Source: Endomychus coccineus (taxonomy: Eukaryota; Arthropoda; Insecta; Coleoptera; Endomychidae). Taken from it: DNA of 64,000 bases. The notes beneath the pieces were generated by a model. That model saw only the letters and a program-made list of their open reading frames with translations. It was not told the DNA's origin and ran no database searches. Position numbers and translations under genes: made by a program. Of the stretch, positions 1 to 10,245 are shown piece by piece. The stretch is taken from positions 199,106,315 to 199,170,314 of the forward strand of contig OY294068.1 of NCBI GenBank assembly GCA_958510875.1, written 5' to 3'. Position 1 is the stretch's first letter; each line of letters starts with the position of its first letter.

Positions 1-1
1 A

Positions 2-685
2 TTTTCGCCAACGAAAGCAGGACAGCCACCCATCTTGGAATCCTTAAAAATAGGAAACTCCAGAGATGTAATTGATAAATCAGATTTTATAAAGTATTTG
101 GGAATATTTTTTGACAAATATCTTAAATGGGAAAACCGTATCGATTTTCTATCAAAAAAAGCAAAAAAACTCATATATAGATTTTATTCCCTCAGGAGCA
201 TACTAAATAAGAAAAATTTATTGACTATTTATAACAGTCTGGTTGTATCAATTATATCTTACGGTGTGAATGTTTGGGGCTCTGCATATAATTACTCCTT
301 GAAACCATTACAAATTATACAAAACTGTGTGATTAGAATAATATTTTCGATCCCCGCAAGGACAAGCATTAAACCTATATTTATACAAGAATCATTACTA
401 AATATCAAAAGTCTATATATGTTCTCAGTAATCCAGTCAATACATAAACAAAATAATACTGCAAGACTAAATCATTCCTACACAACTAGAGCCATACAGA
501 ATAAAGAATATAAATACCAAAAATTTAATAAAACTGTTTGTCAGAAAAGAAAAGACTTTATTGGTATAAGATTGTACAATTCACTACCTGTCAAATTGAA
601 GAGCGCTACTAAAACACAATTTAAAATTCAAACTAAATTATACATTATAAAAAATTACAATTTATTAAGCTCATTACTTAAATAA
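2..685 (+). CDS. LINE reverse transcriptase, C-terminal part (partial)
   Basis: The frame is open from the window edge to a stop at 683-685, so this is the downstream end of a longer ORF; a TTG at 35 is only an alternative start. The protein has the post-palm (thumb/connection) signature of CR1/Jockey-group non-LTR reverse transcriptases: KYLGIFFDKYLKWENRI near the start, then a motif ending in SYGVNVWGSA and a basic C-terminal tail with IRLYNSLPVKLKS. The catalytic palm motifs would lie upstream, outside the window. The frame is intact, so this copy is young compared with most others here. Clade assignment between CR1-like and Jockey-like is uncertain. Confidence 0.85.
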   Translation, partial: FSPTKAGQPPILESLKIGNSRDVIDKSDFIKYLGIFFDKYLKWENRIDFLSKKAKKLIYRFYSLRSILNKKNLLTIYNSLVVSIISYGVNVWGSAYNYSLKPLQIIQNCVIRIIFSIPARTSIKPIFIQESLLNIKSLYMFSVIQSIHKQNNTARLNHSYTTRAIQNKEYKYQKFNKTVCQKRKDFIGIRLYNSLPVKLKSATKTQFKIQTKLYIIKNYNLLSSLLK

Positions 686-945
686 AACCCGAGATCATTC
701 CACCATATTTATGAATTTGTATATTTTGTATTCTATATTTTATCTTTTATCTTTCAACCTAAATTTTTTTCCTTACATAATAAGTACTACAATTGGAAAC
801 AAGACATATATAAAAAGTTTTAGTACAGAATGAAATGTTGGCACAGCACGAGATTTTCTCAAGTGCCACAGATACATGTAAAATTATAAATGTAATTTGA
901 AAATAATTTGAAATAAACTTGAAATAAACATTTGAAATGTAGCAA
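686..945 (+). mobile_element. 3' UTR and tail of the preceding LINE
   Basis: AT-rich untranslated sequence follows the reverse transcriptase stop. It ends in a short tandem tail built on ttgaaataaac (about 897-940) rather than in poly(A), a tail type seen in CR1-like LINEs. The exact 3' boundary and target duplication are not determined. Confidence 0.5.
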
Positions 946-1599
946 AGCTACAGAAAATCACTTTAGTTTTGATTAATAGTACGGGTATGTGTTCTTATGA
1001 TTATTTTAGTTTGCTGTGGGGAACGTTACGTTGTAATAAACCACCAGAAAATGTTTCGGTGTTTCAGAAAACTGATTATTTTGAAGTTTCCGTCATATCA
1101 GATGCGCAAGATATATAAATTGCAGCTGTTTCACTTTTCTTATAGAGCTTAGATAGATAGATTCCATTTATTCGTTCCAACTGTATAAAATACAAAATAC
1201 CGTTAGGTGTAGAACTTGTCAAATACATTAAATTTAAATAATAGATAATTTAATCATATTAAAGCTAAAAGTAGTAAAAGGTAAGGTATTTATTGATTCA
1301 CTGGCAGAAATGGGCAGAATAATGGAAATAATCAACTTCAGTGAAAATGAACTGCAGCGTAAAAAGTATTTTATTTTTCAACTAACTAAAATATCCATAG
1401 CTACATAAATATATGAATATCATGAAACCCTATGATTTTCTCGATGAAATTCAATAATCCAACAGTATTAATTAAAATCACACAATAAAACTTATTTTCT
1501 AACAGGTATTAGACTTAAAAAACACAATAGAAACACAAGAGTTAAAAATTAAAAACTTATTTTCTAGCATTCTTATCATATAAAAACGGAAACAAATTA

Positions 1600-2391
1600 G
1601 ACCATACTATTAAAACCATCATCAGTTAAAAATTCTTCTACCGAGTAGAATGCCTTCTCTTTTAAAATATTGATTAATTCCTGTTTAAAAATTTTCAATA
1701 GCTTATTTTTCATAGGAATTGGAATTTTATTATAAATTTGTATTAACATGTATTTCACATTTTTCTGCAGGTAGCGGAAATTGTATTTATTGCAGGTTAG
1801 ATTTTCCTTGAATTTGGTGTTGTGAGAATGAACTAGCGTTTTGAAAAATGTAGGATTATTTTCAATAAAAATTATACATTCATATATATAAATACTGTAC
1901 CTAGTAAGTATTTTATGTTTAATAAAATACTGTTTACACTTTTCTTTATATGTTAAACCAAATATGTTTCGGATACATCTTTTTTGTTATCTAAATATTC
2001 TGATTGAATCTGTAGAATTAGCCCAAAATATGACTCCGTATCGTAGTCTCGACTCAATGTAGGCATAATATGCGGTAAGTGATGTTTGATTATTAACACG
2101 TTGAGCAATTATTTTGAGGGCATAGCTATATTTTGAAATTTTAGGTGCAAGGCCAAAGCCAAGATATTTGATTGTTTCATTAGACTGTATGCTTGTATTG
2201 ACGTGAGTAAGTATAATTTTTTCGTCTTTATTATAATAGGGAAATTGTATCAACTGAGTTTTATTGATATTCAGTAATAAATTATTGGCTTGATACCAAT
2301 CTTTCAATTTAACAAAGTTGTTATTGACTTTTTGTTCTAGGTGTTCTTTATTAACCTTGCTTTCAACAATATCCAAGGTATCATAAGTCAT
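1600..2391 (-). pseudogene. LINE reverse transcriptase C-terminal fragment
   Basis: Continuation of the minus-strand LINE. The open frame at 1987-2391 gives the segment after the catalytic box (NLLLNINKTQLIQFPYY, then IKYLGFGL and the SRLRYGVIFWANS motif). Past its stop, a further frame (about 1600-1985) still reads as the LINE C-terminal tail (NIFGLTYKEKCKQYF and following), so the element is broken by at least two frame changes. Confidence 0.75.
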
Positions 2392-2671
2392 TTGTATATA
2401 TAATGTAAAGCAGGGGCCCCAGTATTGAGCCTTGAGGCACGCCTCTTTTTACAAATTTTCCATTTGAGCTATGTAAAATGCCATTAAGGTCCATTTCTGC
2501 AACATACTGTTCACGATTTTGCAGATAACTTTCTATTAGCTTTAAAGATGGTTCTTTGATTCCGTAACGTTCTAATTTATTGATAAGTATTTTGTGATCT
2601 ACACTGTAAAATGCTTTGGACAAGTTTAGACGTATTGCAGCAGTTTCAATATTTTTGTTTAACGAGTCCAA
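2381..2671 (-). pseudogene. LINE reverse transcriptase palm fragment
   Basis: This open frame carries the RT palm motif that includes the first catalytic Asp region (LSKAFYSVDH, where most families have AFDxVDH, so Asp is replaced by Tyr) and the GVPQGSILGPLL motif. It ends at YTNDL, just before the expected YADD or FADD box; the frame breaks there and the next segment continues in another frame at 1987-2391. The Asp to Tyr change and the frameshift mean the copy is not functional. Confidence 0.8.
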
Positions 2672-2739
2672 TATATTAGAACAAGCAAGTTTGCAACGTT
2701 GCTGAATGATTTCTGTTGAAGGTAGCCAACAGCATGGTA

Positions 2740-3745
2740 AAAAGACAAGGGAATGCTAGAAACACCTTCTAAAAACTCCTACCTAAAGATCCCACCCCCT
2801 CTATAGAACGTTCAGGTTTGCCTTCCTGATCCTACTTATAAACTCTTTCGATATCTCTCATCCATTCTCAAACCTCTTGAAGGTAATTCCAATAACCTTA
2901 TCCTAAATTCCTTCCATTCCTTTGAAATACTCCAAACGCTAACAGTTGACTCTGGCGATTCGCACGTAATTACGAGTTGTTACCCTGAATCAGAAGATCA
3001 TAAATTGCAAATAATACAATGATCGGCGTATACGAATCAGGAACGAGATTATATTTTTGTAATCATCACTACTGTACCGGGAGTGATCATCAATTTTTCA
3101 TCCTTTTGTAACCAAAACTTCATCGGGTGAAATGATGAGGAAGAAGTATCCAAAATCAATGCCTCAATTTCCCGTATAATAGTTTTCCAAAAACTTGTAG
3201 GGCTCCAAAGAAGGTTTTCGCCTCGGGTTTTTTTAGATCAATTCTTATATACTTCCTTGGCAATGGCGATGTCCTTTAAATTCAGCTCATCTATTACTGT
3301 TTCAAATAAAATTTGACGTAAATCCCACTTAACGTTGAGAGGCCTAAATTGTCCTTCACTTTCAAAGAACGACTCAGCTGCTCAATTTCCCTTCTCAATC
3401 TTGAGCACTCACAACTGAAGAACATAAAAAATCTTCATGAAAGATCATCTTGTTCGATCACGATGAAATGAGCTTTTCCTAAAACACATTCACCTTCAAT
3501 AAGTCGACAGACGGTACACATTCTGTGTATCGAAAACCTACTCACACCAATAGATATCTCAATAATGACCTGTCGCACCACCACCATGCCCAAAAGGAAT
3601 CTGTCACAAGCTCCTTGGTCCACAGAACTGTTAACTTATCCCAAATTCGTAATTGAAACACCTTTCATCTGTCTTATCACTAAATAATTTCTCATTCTTA
3701 TTATAATATTTGAAAAGTCATGAAAAGTACACTTCCCCTAAAATC
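2740..3745 (+). pseudogene. Penelope-like element reverse transcriptase, decayed (family 1)
   Basis: Short in-order matches to PLE reverse transcriptase survive in shifting frames. LLPKDPTPSIERSG (2777-2818) and YKLFRYLSSILKPLEGNS (from 2837) belong to the N-terminal/finger part. YRKPTHTNRYL (about 3525-3560), followed by KESVTSSLVHRTVNLS, is the conserved PLE block after the palm. The middle, where the YxDD box should be, is unrecognisable or deleted. The 3' part (3560-3745) is alignable by eye to 12840-13030, the region leading into the intact PLE GIY-YIG ORF, so both belong to one family. Confidence 0.75.
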
Positions 3746-4379
3746 AAAAAGTTTCAGCGTTTGTTTGAGAGTTGAACTCCAAACATGAGGACAGATCTTC
3801 AGGATAGGACAGATATTCAATAGACCTGATTTTTGTAATCAAAATCGAATCGAATTCACTGCCAACCTTTCAGAAACGATCGGGATAATATCGAATAATC
3901 CTGTCGGAAACGATATCTCATCAAATGAACATATGCTACGTGAATCAAAAGCACAATGCATTAGCCATATTTAGCCTTGTCTAACTTGGCAGCAACGAGT
4001 TGACAGCTATTTTCGAATACCCGTTTCAATTCAACACAGTAGTATTGTTTTTATTGATTATTAAAAACCACCACCGTATCAAAGTTAAAATATGATATCA
4101 TGTATGCGTAATTTCGCAGTCATTTGCATTATACATCGATAGCTTTAATGTAACATATTTTAATGAATTTAATGGAATGAGTGGAAAATTAATAGTTTGG
4201 TGCATCCGTGGAATAATGCCTATTACGGGGGGCTTCAAATAAATCAGAATATATCTTTCAAATCTGTACTGTTAGGACAATAAACAGTGTCTTGGCTCAA
4301 AACCTAGCCAAATAAAATGTGTTCGACTTAATGACAGTTGCAAGCATGAGAAGCAAATAAATTCAGACTGGAGGTAAAC
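3746..4379. other. No gene recognised
   Basis: AT-rich sequence without a convincing ORF. It lies between the PLE fragment and the inverted-repeat array. No recognisable repeat structure was seen. Confidence 0.4.
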
Positions 4380-4559
4380 CAAATATATTATTATCGAGGA
4401 AACACAATATTAGCTGAAGGACGAAGGTTATCTGACCTTGATGACATACAGTAATGAAGAAGAAAAAGTGAACGAATTCGTTCATTTGGAGGTAAGTAGA
4501 GAAAAAAATGGACTTCAAGAACAAGAGACATATATGCGTGAATTGCAAGACGTGAGTTT

Positions 4560-5640
4560 GAAAAAGCCTCCAATGTATTTGGTGCACAGGACTCCTTGGT
4601 ACACTACGGCAATTCAGGAACATTGCTCCAATTGCGAAATGCATCGAAAATGATTACTGATGGGTGTACAAGATCGCTGAACACGAATATGACATTTAAA
4701 GATTACCTACGTGTACTTGGAGGTCAGGACTTCTAATTCAATGTAGAATGCATCGAAAATGGTCACTGGGGGGGGGGGGTGGTGGTGTTTGAGGTCATTG
4801 ATTACGAATAAGTCATTTTGAAATGTCCTCCGTATACAAAACGTCCTGGGCACTAGGCTCTCTCCGGTAACTTTTGTATTCTTCACTGGGAGATTTTCTG
4901 ATATAGCCATCGAACAATATGACGCTTAAGCATAGAGAACAACAGCAAAAGAAATATGTCGGAACAAACGTTAAGTAGGAGTAATATTTCCTGCTTGCAG
5001 ATTAGAGAGGAGAAGTTCCACGGGAATGAATTCATTTCAATTTCTTCTGGCCATGTATCCGTAAATTATTTTCACTTTTCTCCGCTCAACACTTGCTCCG
5101 CTTTCGTCCCATTTATCCAATCTAGTCTCTCATGAAAGAGAATCCCTGAATTTACCCGTTTTCTGGTGCATTTTCGTATGCGCTAGTTCAAGTTTTAATT
5201 TCGAGTATATTTAGATCGTAGGTGATGAGGAGCTATTCAGTTTCCAACCATTTGAAAATTTGAAAATCGCAATAAATATGAATAGATAGATAGATTGAAA
5301 GTGAACGGAACGTAATAAATGACATAAGATAAGTTTTCCACAGTTTGGGATACAATATCGTTGTCTTGGAGATATTCTTTCAATGTGTAATAGGCTTTCT
5401 TGATTGAGAAATATATTCTAATTCAATGTAGAATGCATCGACAATGGTTACTGGGGGGGTTTTTGGGGTCATTGATTACGAATAAGTCATTTTGAAATGT
5501 CCTCCGTATACAAAACGTCCTGGGCACTGGGCTTCCTCCGGTAATTTTTAAATCCTTTACTGGAAGATTTTCCAATATAGCCATCGAACAATATGACGTT
5601 TAAGCATAGAGAACAACAGCAAAAGGAATATGAGCTGCAT
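4560..5640 (+). repeat. Left half of inverted repeat array, interrupted
   Basis: Degenerate repeats of about 120-150 bp. Units contain gcatcgaaaatgg-tcact, a G-rich stretch, a core resembling gaggtcattgattacgaat, then cgtgtacttggaggtcagga. The unit at 4736-4955 is almost identical to that at 5421-5630, and between them sits a foreign block (4956-5420). The reverse complement of the same units forms the array at 6110-6530, so the two halves face each other across a spacer of about 470 bp. Small ORFs on both strands here are by-products of the repeats. Confidence 0.75.
4956..5420. repeat. Block paralogous to 9638-10245
   Basis: From the atgtcggaacaaacgttaag start onward this block matches 9638-10245 closely. 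The match runs through the same junction into the LINE tail (aatcgcaataaatatg followed by tagatagataga) and into LINE 3' sequence. It lacks about 110 bp of LINE sequence present in the 10-kb copy. Because both copies share the LINE insertion junction, the block was duplicated after the LINE inserted. Confidence 0.8.
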
Positions 5641-6109
5641 TGCACTCTTGCACGCAAAGTTTGTTTAGGCTCTAATAATAGGAATTGAAAACAACATAGA
5701 AGATGAAAATCCAACTGACAATAACATAATACATTTTATCACATCTATAATATAGACTATAATGATATAATGTTAATCCAAACAAATAAATAAAACCTTT
5801 TTATATATATAGTACTGTTTGAAGATTAATTTATTTATCACTATACTCCTTACTTGATATTTGATATATTTTAATATCATATAATTCATTTTTATATATT
5901 ATCAATTTTTCATATAAATTTGAATTTAGTTATCACTACTTTATTCTAGATTAATTATGAATAATACAAAATTTTACACCTTTAATTTGCATTTTACGAG
6001 TTGAATAAATTTTACAATTCATTTTGATACAAGCTGCAGCGTGATCTGTTGTTTCATTGTCACATTCTTTGTTAGCACCTACGAAAAAGTCATAGTGAAG
6101 AGTTGGATC
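5641..6109. other. Spacer between the two inverted array halves
   Basis: Very AT-rich sequence with no ORF of note. It separates the plus-oriented array (4560-5640) from the minus-oriented array (6110-6530) and may be the loop of an old foldback element. Confidence 0.4.
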
Positions 6110-6530
6110 TGATTTTAAAAAATCTGGCAATAATTACCTAGTTTTTCAGGGCTTCCTGACCTGCAGGTACACGAAGAATAATTTTAAACAATATATTCGT
6201 GATCAGCAACCTCAAAAACCTCCGAGTAACCATTTTCTATGAATTTTGCATCGAATTAGAATAAATGACCCAGGAGTGACGTAGAACTCCAGAGAGTCCT
6301 GACTCCTAGATATACGTAAGTAATTTTTGAATGTCACAATAGTGACAGCTACTTCGAAAACCCCCGAATAATCATTTCCGATACATTTCGCATATAATTG
6401 GAGTAATGTTCCTCAGTTTTCGTAGTGTACCAGGTACATTAAAGACTTTTTAAATATCTTATCCGTATTCAGCGATCCCAAAGACCATCGAGTAACGAAA
6501 TTGGTTCAATTTTGGAATATATTCATCGAT
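6110..6530 (-). repeat. Right half of inverted repeat array
   Basis: About three degenerate units of 110-140 bp. Each includes a gatcagcaacctcaaaaacc-like core followed by an agtaaccatttt-like segment and a gcatcgaattagaataa-like segment. The reverse complement aligns with the units at 4560-5640, including the segment with tacactacg and aggaacatt. The core also recurs near 30900 and in the foldback at 57076-58785. Confidence 0.75.
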
Positions 6531-7420
6531 TGGTAAAACATTTAAGCTAAGGCTCAAAAAATGGTTCAACATAATGCATTTTTTTGATACACAAATGCAA
6601 TTTCAAATGATCGCCAAAAACAAAATGGTAAAAATTTTTTTACTTGTCTTCCAGAATCGAATGCCGAAAACCACATCTCGATCCGTCTTGGCCGACTGTA
6701 ACTGTTTATTCAAACTGTTGCCATACTAAGATACCATATTTCCGGTGATATTATAAAGAACTGAATTCATGTTTTGTCAGAAGCGTCCATTTCATTTAAG
6801 AATCGAACGTAATTCCTAAATATTTTATGCTTTTAATACATGCTATTTCCCAAGTTTATAATCGTGCCAGGTTCTACTCTCCAATAATTACTATGGGAGA
6901 GGTTTAAAGACTCCTCTTGTAATGTACTCCATTTACGATACATTGCTTCCGTTCTGCATGATACCCGGAAAGGGATCATAATCGCTGGACTGGTAAACAA
7001 TTTTCCGAGTAACATGCTGGGAATCGACAGATTTCATTTGCTGGAAATGCTGCAGCAGGCAGCGATCAGCTTTTGACGGCATCAAATTCTTGTAATTTTA
7101 TGTATTTCGACGATACAAACTTATACACAATGAACGTAACCACATGTTTCTACGTGACACGTGATGGAGGTTGGCGATGGAACAGGATTAGTTCTACGTA
7201 ATCGTATAAACGTGCTAATCACTCCATACGTTACACAGGTTCAATTCGGGATTTCATTAATTTGTCACATTTGATACGTTTTGTTGAAGTTGCTCAACTA
7301 GTTCGTGCGGTAGACATACAGGATGGAATGAAAATCTGGTTATTCGTCTAAAATCGGTTATTTTGTTAATCTACATAGAAAATATTCTGTATTTTGTACG
7401 CAAATATAGTTTATATTGTC
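6531..7420. other. No gene recognised
   Basis: Unique-looking AT-rich sequence between the array and the mariner-like element. ORFs up to 60 codons have no recognisable motif. A ggttcaattcggg string near 7238 resembles a tRNA B box but has no tRNA fold around it. Confidence 0.4.
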
Positions 7421-7422
7421 TA

Positions 7423-8010
7423 CAGGGTATTCCACGAGAGTCGTTCGTTAGAAGTTTTCGTGGTTAGAAAAAAGTTAAAATTCTGAAATTTTGGGGTTCA
7501 GGGTTATCTAAGATTTTCTTTCTTTTCAAAATATTTTCAAGATCATACTATTTCCGGTTACACCGGAAATCGCCATTACCTTTCTTATTTTGAATGGAAC
7601 ACCCGGTATATTATTTCATTTTTAGATTTCTGAGAAAATTTCATAGTGGATTCTATCAGGTTTACCTATACCTATTTTCAATTTTTTCTTAGATATCTTG
7701 ATTTTTTTGAAAATTTTGACTGATGTAGCGCTGTTTTGAGCATTGGTGGAAAGCGCTTCTGGGGTAGAAGGAAGCACAAGAATGATTCTTTCGAATGCCG
7801 TATTGACAACTGATTTATCGCGTACAGGGTATCCAAAATTTAATGACCGATTACATCATTTTAAAAATTGAAAATGTTCGTTTTTTCAAATGGGACACCC
7901 TGTAATTTATTGGATGGTCGGATGCAGAATTTAATTCTGCATCGAGTTGCTATAACATTCCCTATACCTATTTCCAGTGGTTTTCTTGTTAATCCATATT
8001 TTTATCAAAA
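7423..8010 (+). repeat. Left terminal inverted repeat of the mariner-like element
   Basis: Matches the reverse complement of 8685-9286. Shared landmarks include the outer cagggtattccacgagag, an internal acaccctgtaatttattgg-like sequence near 7902, and a final stretch ending in ggttttcttgttaatccata. The inner part contributes the first codons of the transposase-like ORF. Confidence 0.85.
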
Positions 8011-8371
8011 GGTGATCAAACTCCAAAAGTTCTACCAAAATTTAAATGCAGCAAGATATCTTGAGATACTGAGAGGGTTTGTTAGTGATTTTCTAAATGC
8101 CCTACCTCCACGTGATAGAGCAAACAGTTGGTATCAGCTTGATGGTGCTCCAGCACATTCCACTATAGCTGTACACAGGCAATTGTCACTGATGTTCGAG
8201 GATCGGTGGATTGGCCCGCGAGGACCTTGGAACTGGCCACCCAGATCACCCGATTTGACCCCCTTGGATTTTTACCTCTGGGGTCGCATAAAAGAACTAG
8301 TGTACTCTAGGCCGGTACAAACTAGAGAGGAATTGTTGAACCGTGTTCAAAAACTAGAGAGGAATTGTTGA
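7868..8371 (+). pseudogene. Mariner-like DDE transposase, C-terminal fragment
   Basis: The downstream part (from about 8010) is a DDE transposase end. QLDGAPAHS carries the second catalytic Asp and WPPRSPDLTPLDFYLWG the third acidic position; I count 36 residues between the two Asp residues, so a mariner relative outside the classic DD34D group is likely. The first catalytic Asp and the N-terminal DNA-binding domain are absent; residues before about 8010 come from the inverted repeat. The stop at 8369-8371 is caused by a 32-bp-period duplication (8319-8348 and 8351-8380). Beyond it, another frame reads on (SSDELRMSVSRGVYDRVIQ to about 8494), the original C-terminus. Confidence 0.8.
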
Positions 8372-8684
8372 ACCGTGTTCACCATGCGCTAATATAAGTT
8401 CAGACGAACTTCGGATGTCTGTTTCGCGAGGGGTATATGACAGAGTTATTCAGTGTTTGAACCAAAATGGAGGTCATATAGAACAATTATTGTAATTTTA
8501 CATTCTCTTATTATTTTATGTCATTATGTTCCAATTTTTTGTTTTTATTTCATATTTCGTTCTAAATGTTATGTACTAATGTCATGTTCTAGTTAAAGTA
8601 AATTTTTTACCGTTTCATTGATGTTTATTTGGCTTCGAAAGGCAAGCGATGTTTCGGTTTCTGCCAAAAAACCACATTAAAATA

Positions 8685-9286
8685 AAAAATATGGATTAAC
8701 AAGAAAACCACTGGAAATAGGTATAGAGAATGTTATAGCAAATCGATGCAGAATAATTCTGCATCCGACCATCCAATAAAATACAGGGTGTCTTATTTGA
8801 AAAAACGATCTTTTTCAACTTTCAAAATGATGTAATTGGTCATTAAATTTTGGATACCCTGTATGCGATAAATCAGTTGTCAATACGGCATTCGAAAGAA
8901 TCATTCCTGTGCTTCCGTCTACCTCAGAAGCGTTTTCCACCAATCGGAATTGGTTGAAGGGCGCAATGCTCAAAACAGCGCTACATCTGTCAAAATTTTC
9001 AAAAAAATCAAGATATCTAAGAAAAAATTGAAAATAGGTATAGGGAAACTTGATGGAATCCACTATGAAATTTTCCCAGAAATCTAAAAATGAAATAATA
9101 TACCGGGTGTTCTATTTAAAATAAGGAAGTTAATGGCGACTTACGGTGTAACCGGAAGTAGTATGATCTTGAAAATATTTTGAAAAGAAAGAAAATCTTG
9201 GATAACCCTGGAACCCACAATTTCAGAATTCTAATTTTTTTCTAACCACGAAAACTTCTAACGAACGGCTCTCGTGGAATACCCTG
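8685..9286 (-). repeat. Right terminal inverted repeat of the mariner-like element
   Basis: Inverted copy of 7423-8010. It retains a segment of about 20 bp near 8945-8965 that the left arm lacks, so the arms differ by a small indel as well as substitutions. The 82-codon minus-strand ORF inside is non-coding by-product. Confidence 0.85.
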
Positions 9287-9288
9287 TA

Positions 9289-9637
9289 TAGTTTAGCTGT
9301 AACTGCTGTAAAAATATACACTTTCTTTCATTTATTTAGGGTCTGTGTGGCCCTCGAAAAAACTCCTGTGAAATATGGAACAGTAATACGAACGTTCTCA
9401 TGGTACCTATATTCATTCAAATTCAATTCGAACACAAACCATTCACGGCTAATAGTGTAGGTTGTGAAATTTTGAAAGATGATGAAGTTTGGCGAACATC
9501 GATGCCGACTTGATGGTCCAATCAAATTAATGTTGAGCACTCCGAATTACACCGAGGCAATTCAACTTCATTATAATGTAACCATAAATCAAAAGTAGAG
9601 GGTATCTCGGATAATATCCGTCGTACGCTCATAGTTA
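9289..9637. other. No gene recognised
   Basis: Spacer between the mariner-like element and the duplicated block. A 70-codon minus-strand ORF has no recognisable motif. Confidence 0.4.
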
Positions 9638-10245
9638 ATGTCGGAACAAACGTTAAGTAGAAGTAATATTTCCTGCTTGCAGATTAGAGAGGAGAAGTTC
9701 CACGGGAATGAAATCATTTCAATTTCTTCGGGCCATGTATCCGTAAATTATTTTCACTTTTCTCCGTTCAACACTTGCTCCGTTTTCGTCCGATTTATCC
9801 AATCTAGCCTCTCATGGAAGAGAATCCCTACTTTTACCCGTCTCTAGTGCATTTCCGTTTGCGTTAGTTCAAGTTTTAACTTGTGGATCATCTAGATGAG
9901 GAACTATTCATCGTTTCTGATCGTTTGAAAATTTGGATATACCTCGTAAATCTAAGTAGCATCGTGTGTCATACCTAGAGATCGCAATAAATATGGGTAG
10001 ATAGACAGAATTTATTTGTTCCTTTTATACTATTTACAAGACAGTGGAGAATTCGTCAAATGAAATGAATACAATTTTCAGTGAGATACGTATAAGTGAC
10101 AAAGTACATGGACATTTTACAATAGTTAAAACGTTTAAAATGTAGTATATGACATAAAACTAGTTTTCTACACTTTAAAATACAATAACATTGTATTGGA
10201 AATATCCGTCCAATATGTAATAGGTTTTTTTGAACAATAAATTTT
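9638..10245. repeat. Block paralogous to 4956-5420
   Basis: Consists of about 330 bp of unassigned sequence followed by the 3' end of a minus-strand LINE. The whole composite, junction included, is repeated at 4956-5420. This copy is the longer of the two and keeps the LINE continuous with its coding part upstream on the minus strand. Confidence 0.8.

Larger units (their letters stand above)
1147..2720 (-). mobile_element. 5'-truncated LINE, minus strand
   Basis: Reading the minus strand from about 2720 down, the translation gives LNLSKAFYSVDHKIL, GVPQGSILGPLLYIIYTNDL and then, after a frameshift, KYLGFGLAPKISKYS and YGVIFWANS. The 3' end at about 1147-1165 is a tail of tagatagataga (as read on the plus strand) next to a conserved ccatttattcgtt segment. 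The same terminus recurs in the LINE ending near 9994. The 5' end abuts a PLE fragment on the other strand, so the two insertions collided here. Confidence 0.8.
7421..9288 (+). mobile_element. Mariner-like DNA transposon with very long terminal inverted repeats
   Basis: The element begins tacagggtattccacgag at 7421 and ends ctcgtggaataccctgta at 9288. It is flanked by TA at both ends, as expected for Tc1/mariner target duplication. About 590 bp at the left (to about 8010) and about 600 bp at the right (from about 8685) are inverted copies of each other with mostly single-base differences. The interior codes for the C-terminal part of a DDE transposase on the plus strand. Arms this long are unusual for mariner (commonly tens of bases), so the structure may have arisen by an inverted duplication of one end. 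Full-length transposase is missing. Confidence 0.85.

Noticed and set aside
4363..4653. Overlapping ORFs on both strands (93, 60 and 71 codons)
   Set aside because: They coincide with the inverted-array repeats and carry no domain.
4760..4785. Poly-G run as a possible quadruplex regulator
   Set aside because: A single G run inside a degenerate repeat; slippage in the array is the simpler reading.
7230..7260. ggttcaattcggg string like a tRNA B box
   Set aside because: No A box at the right distance and no cloverleaf could be drawn.
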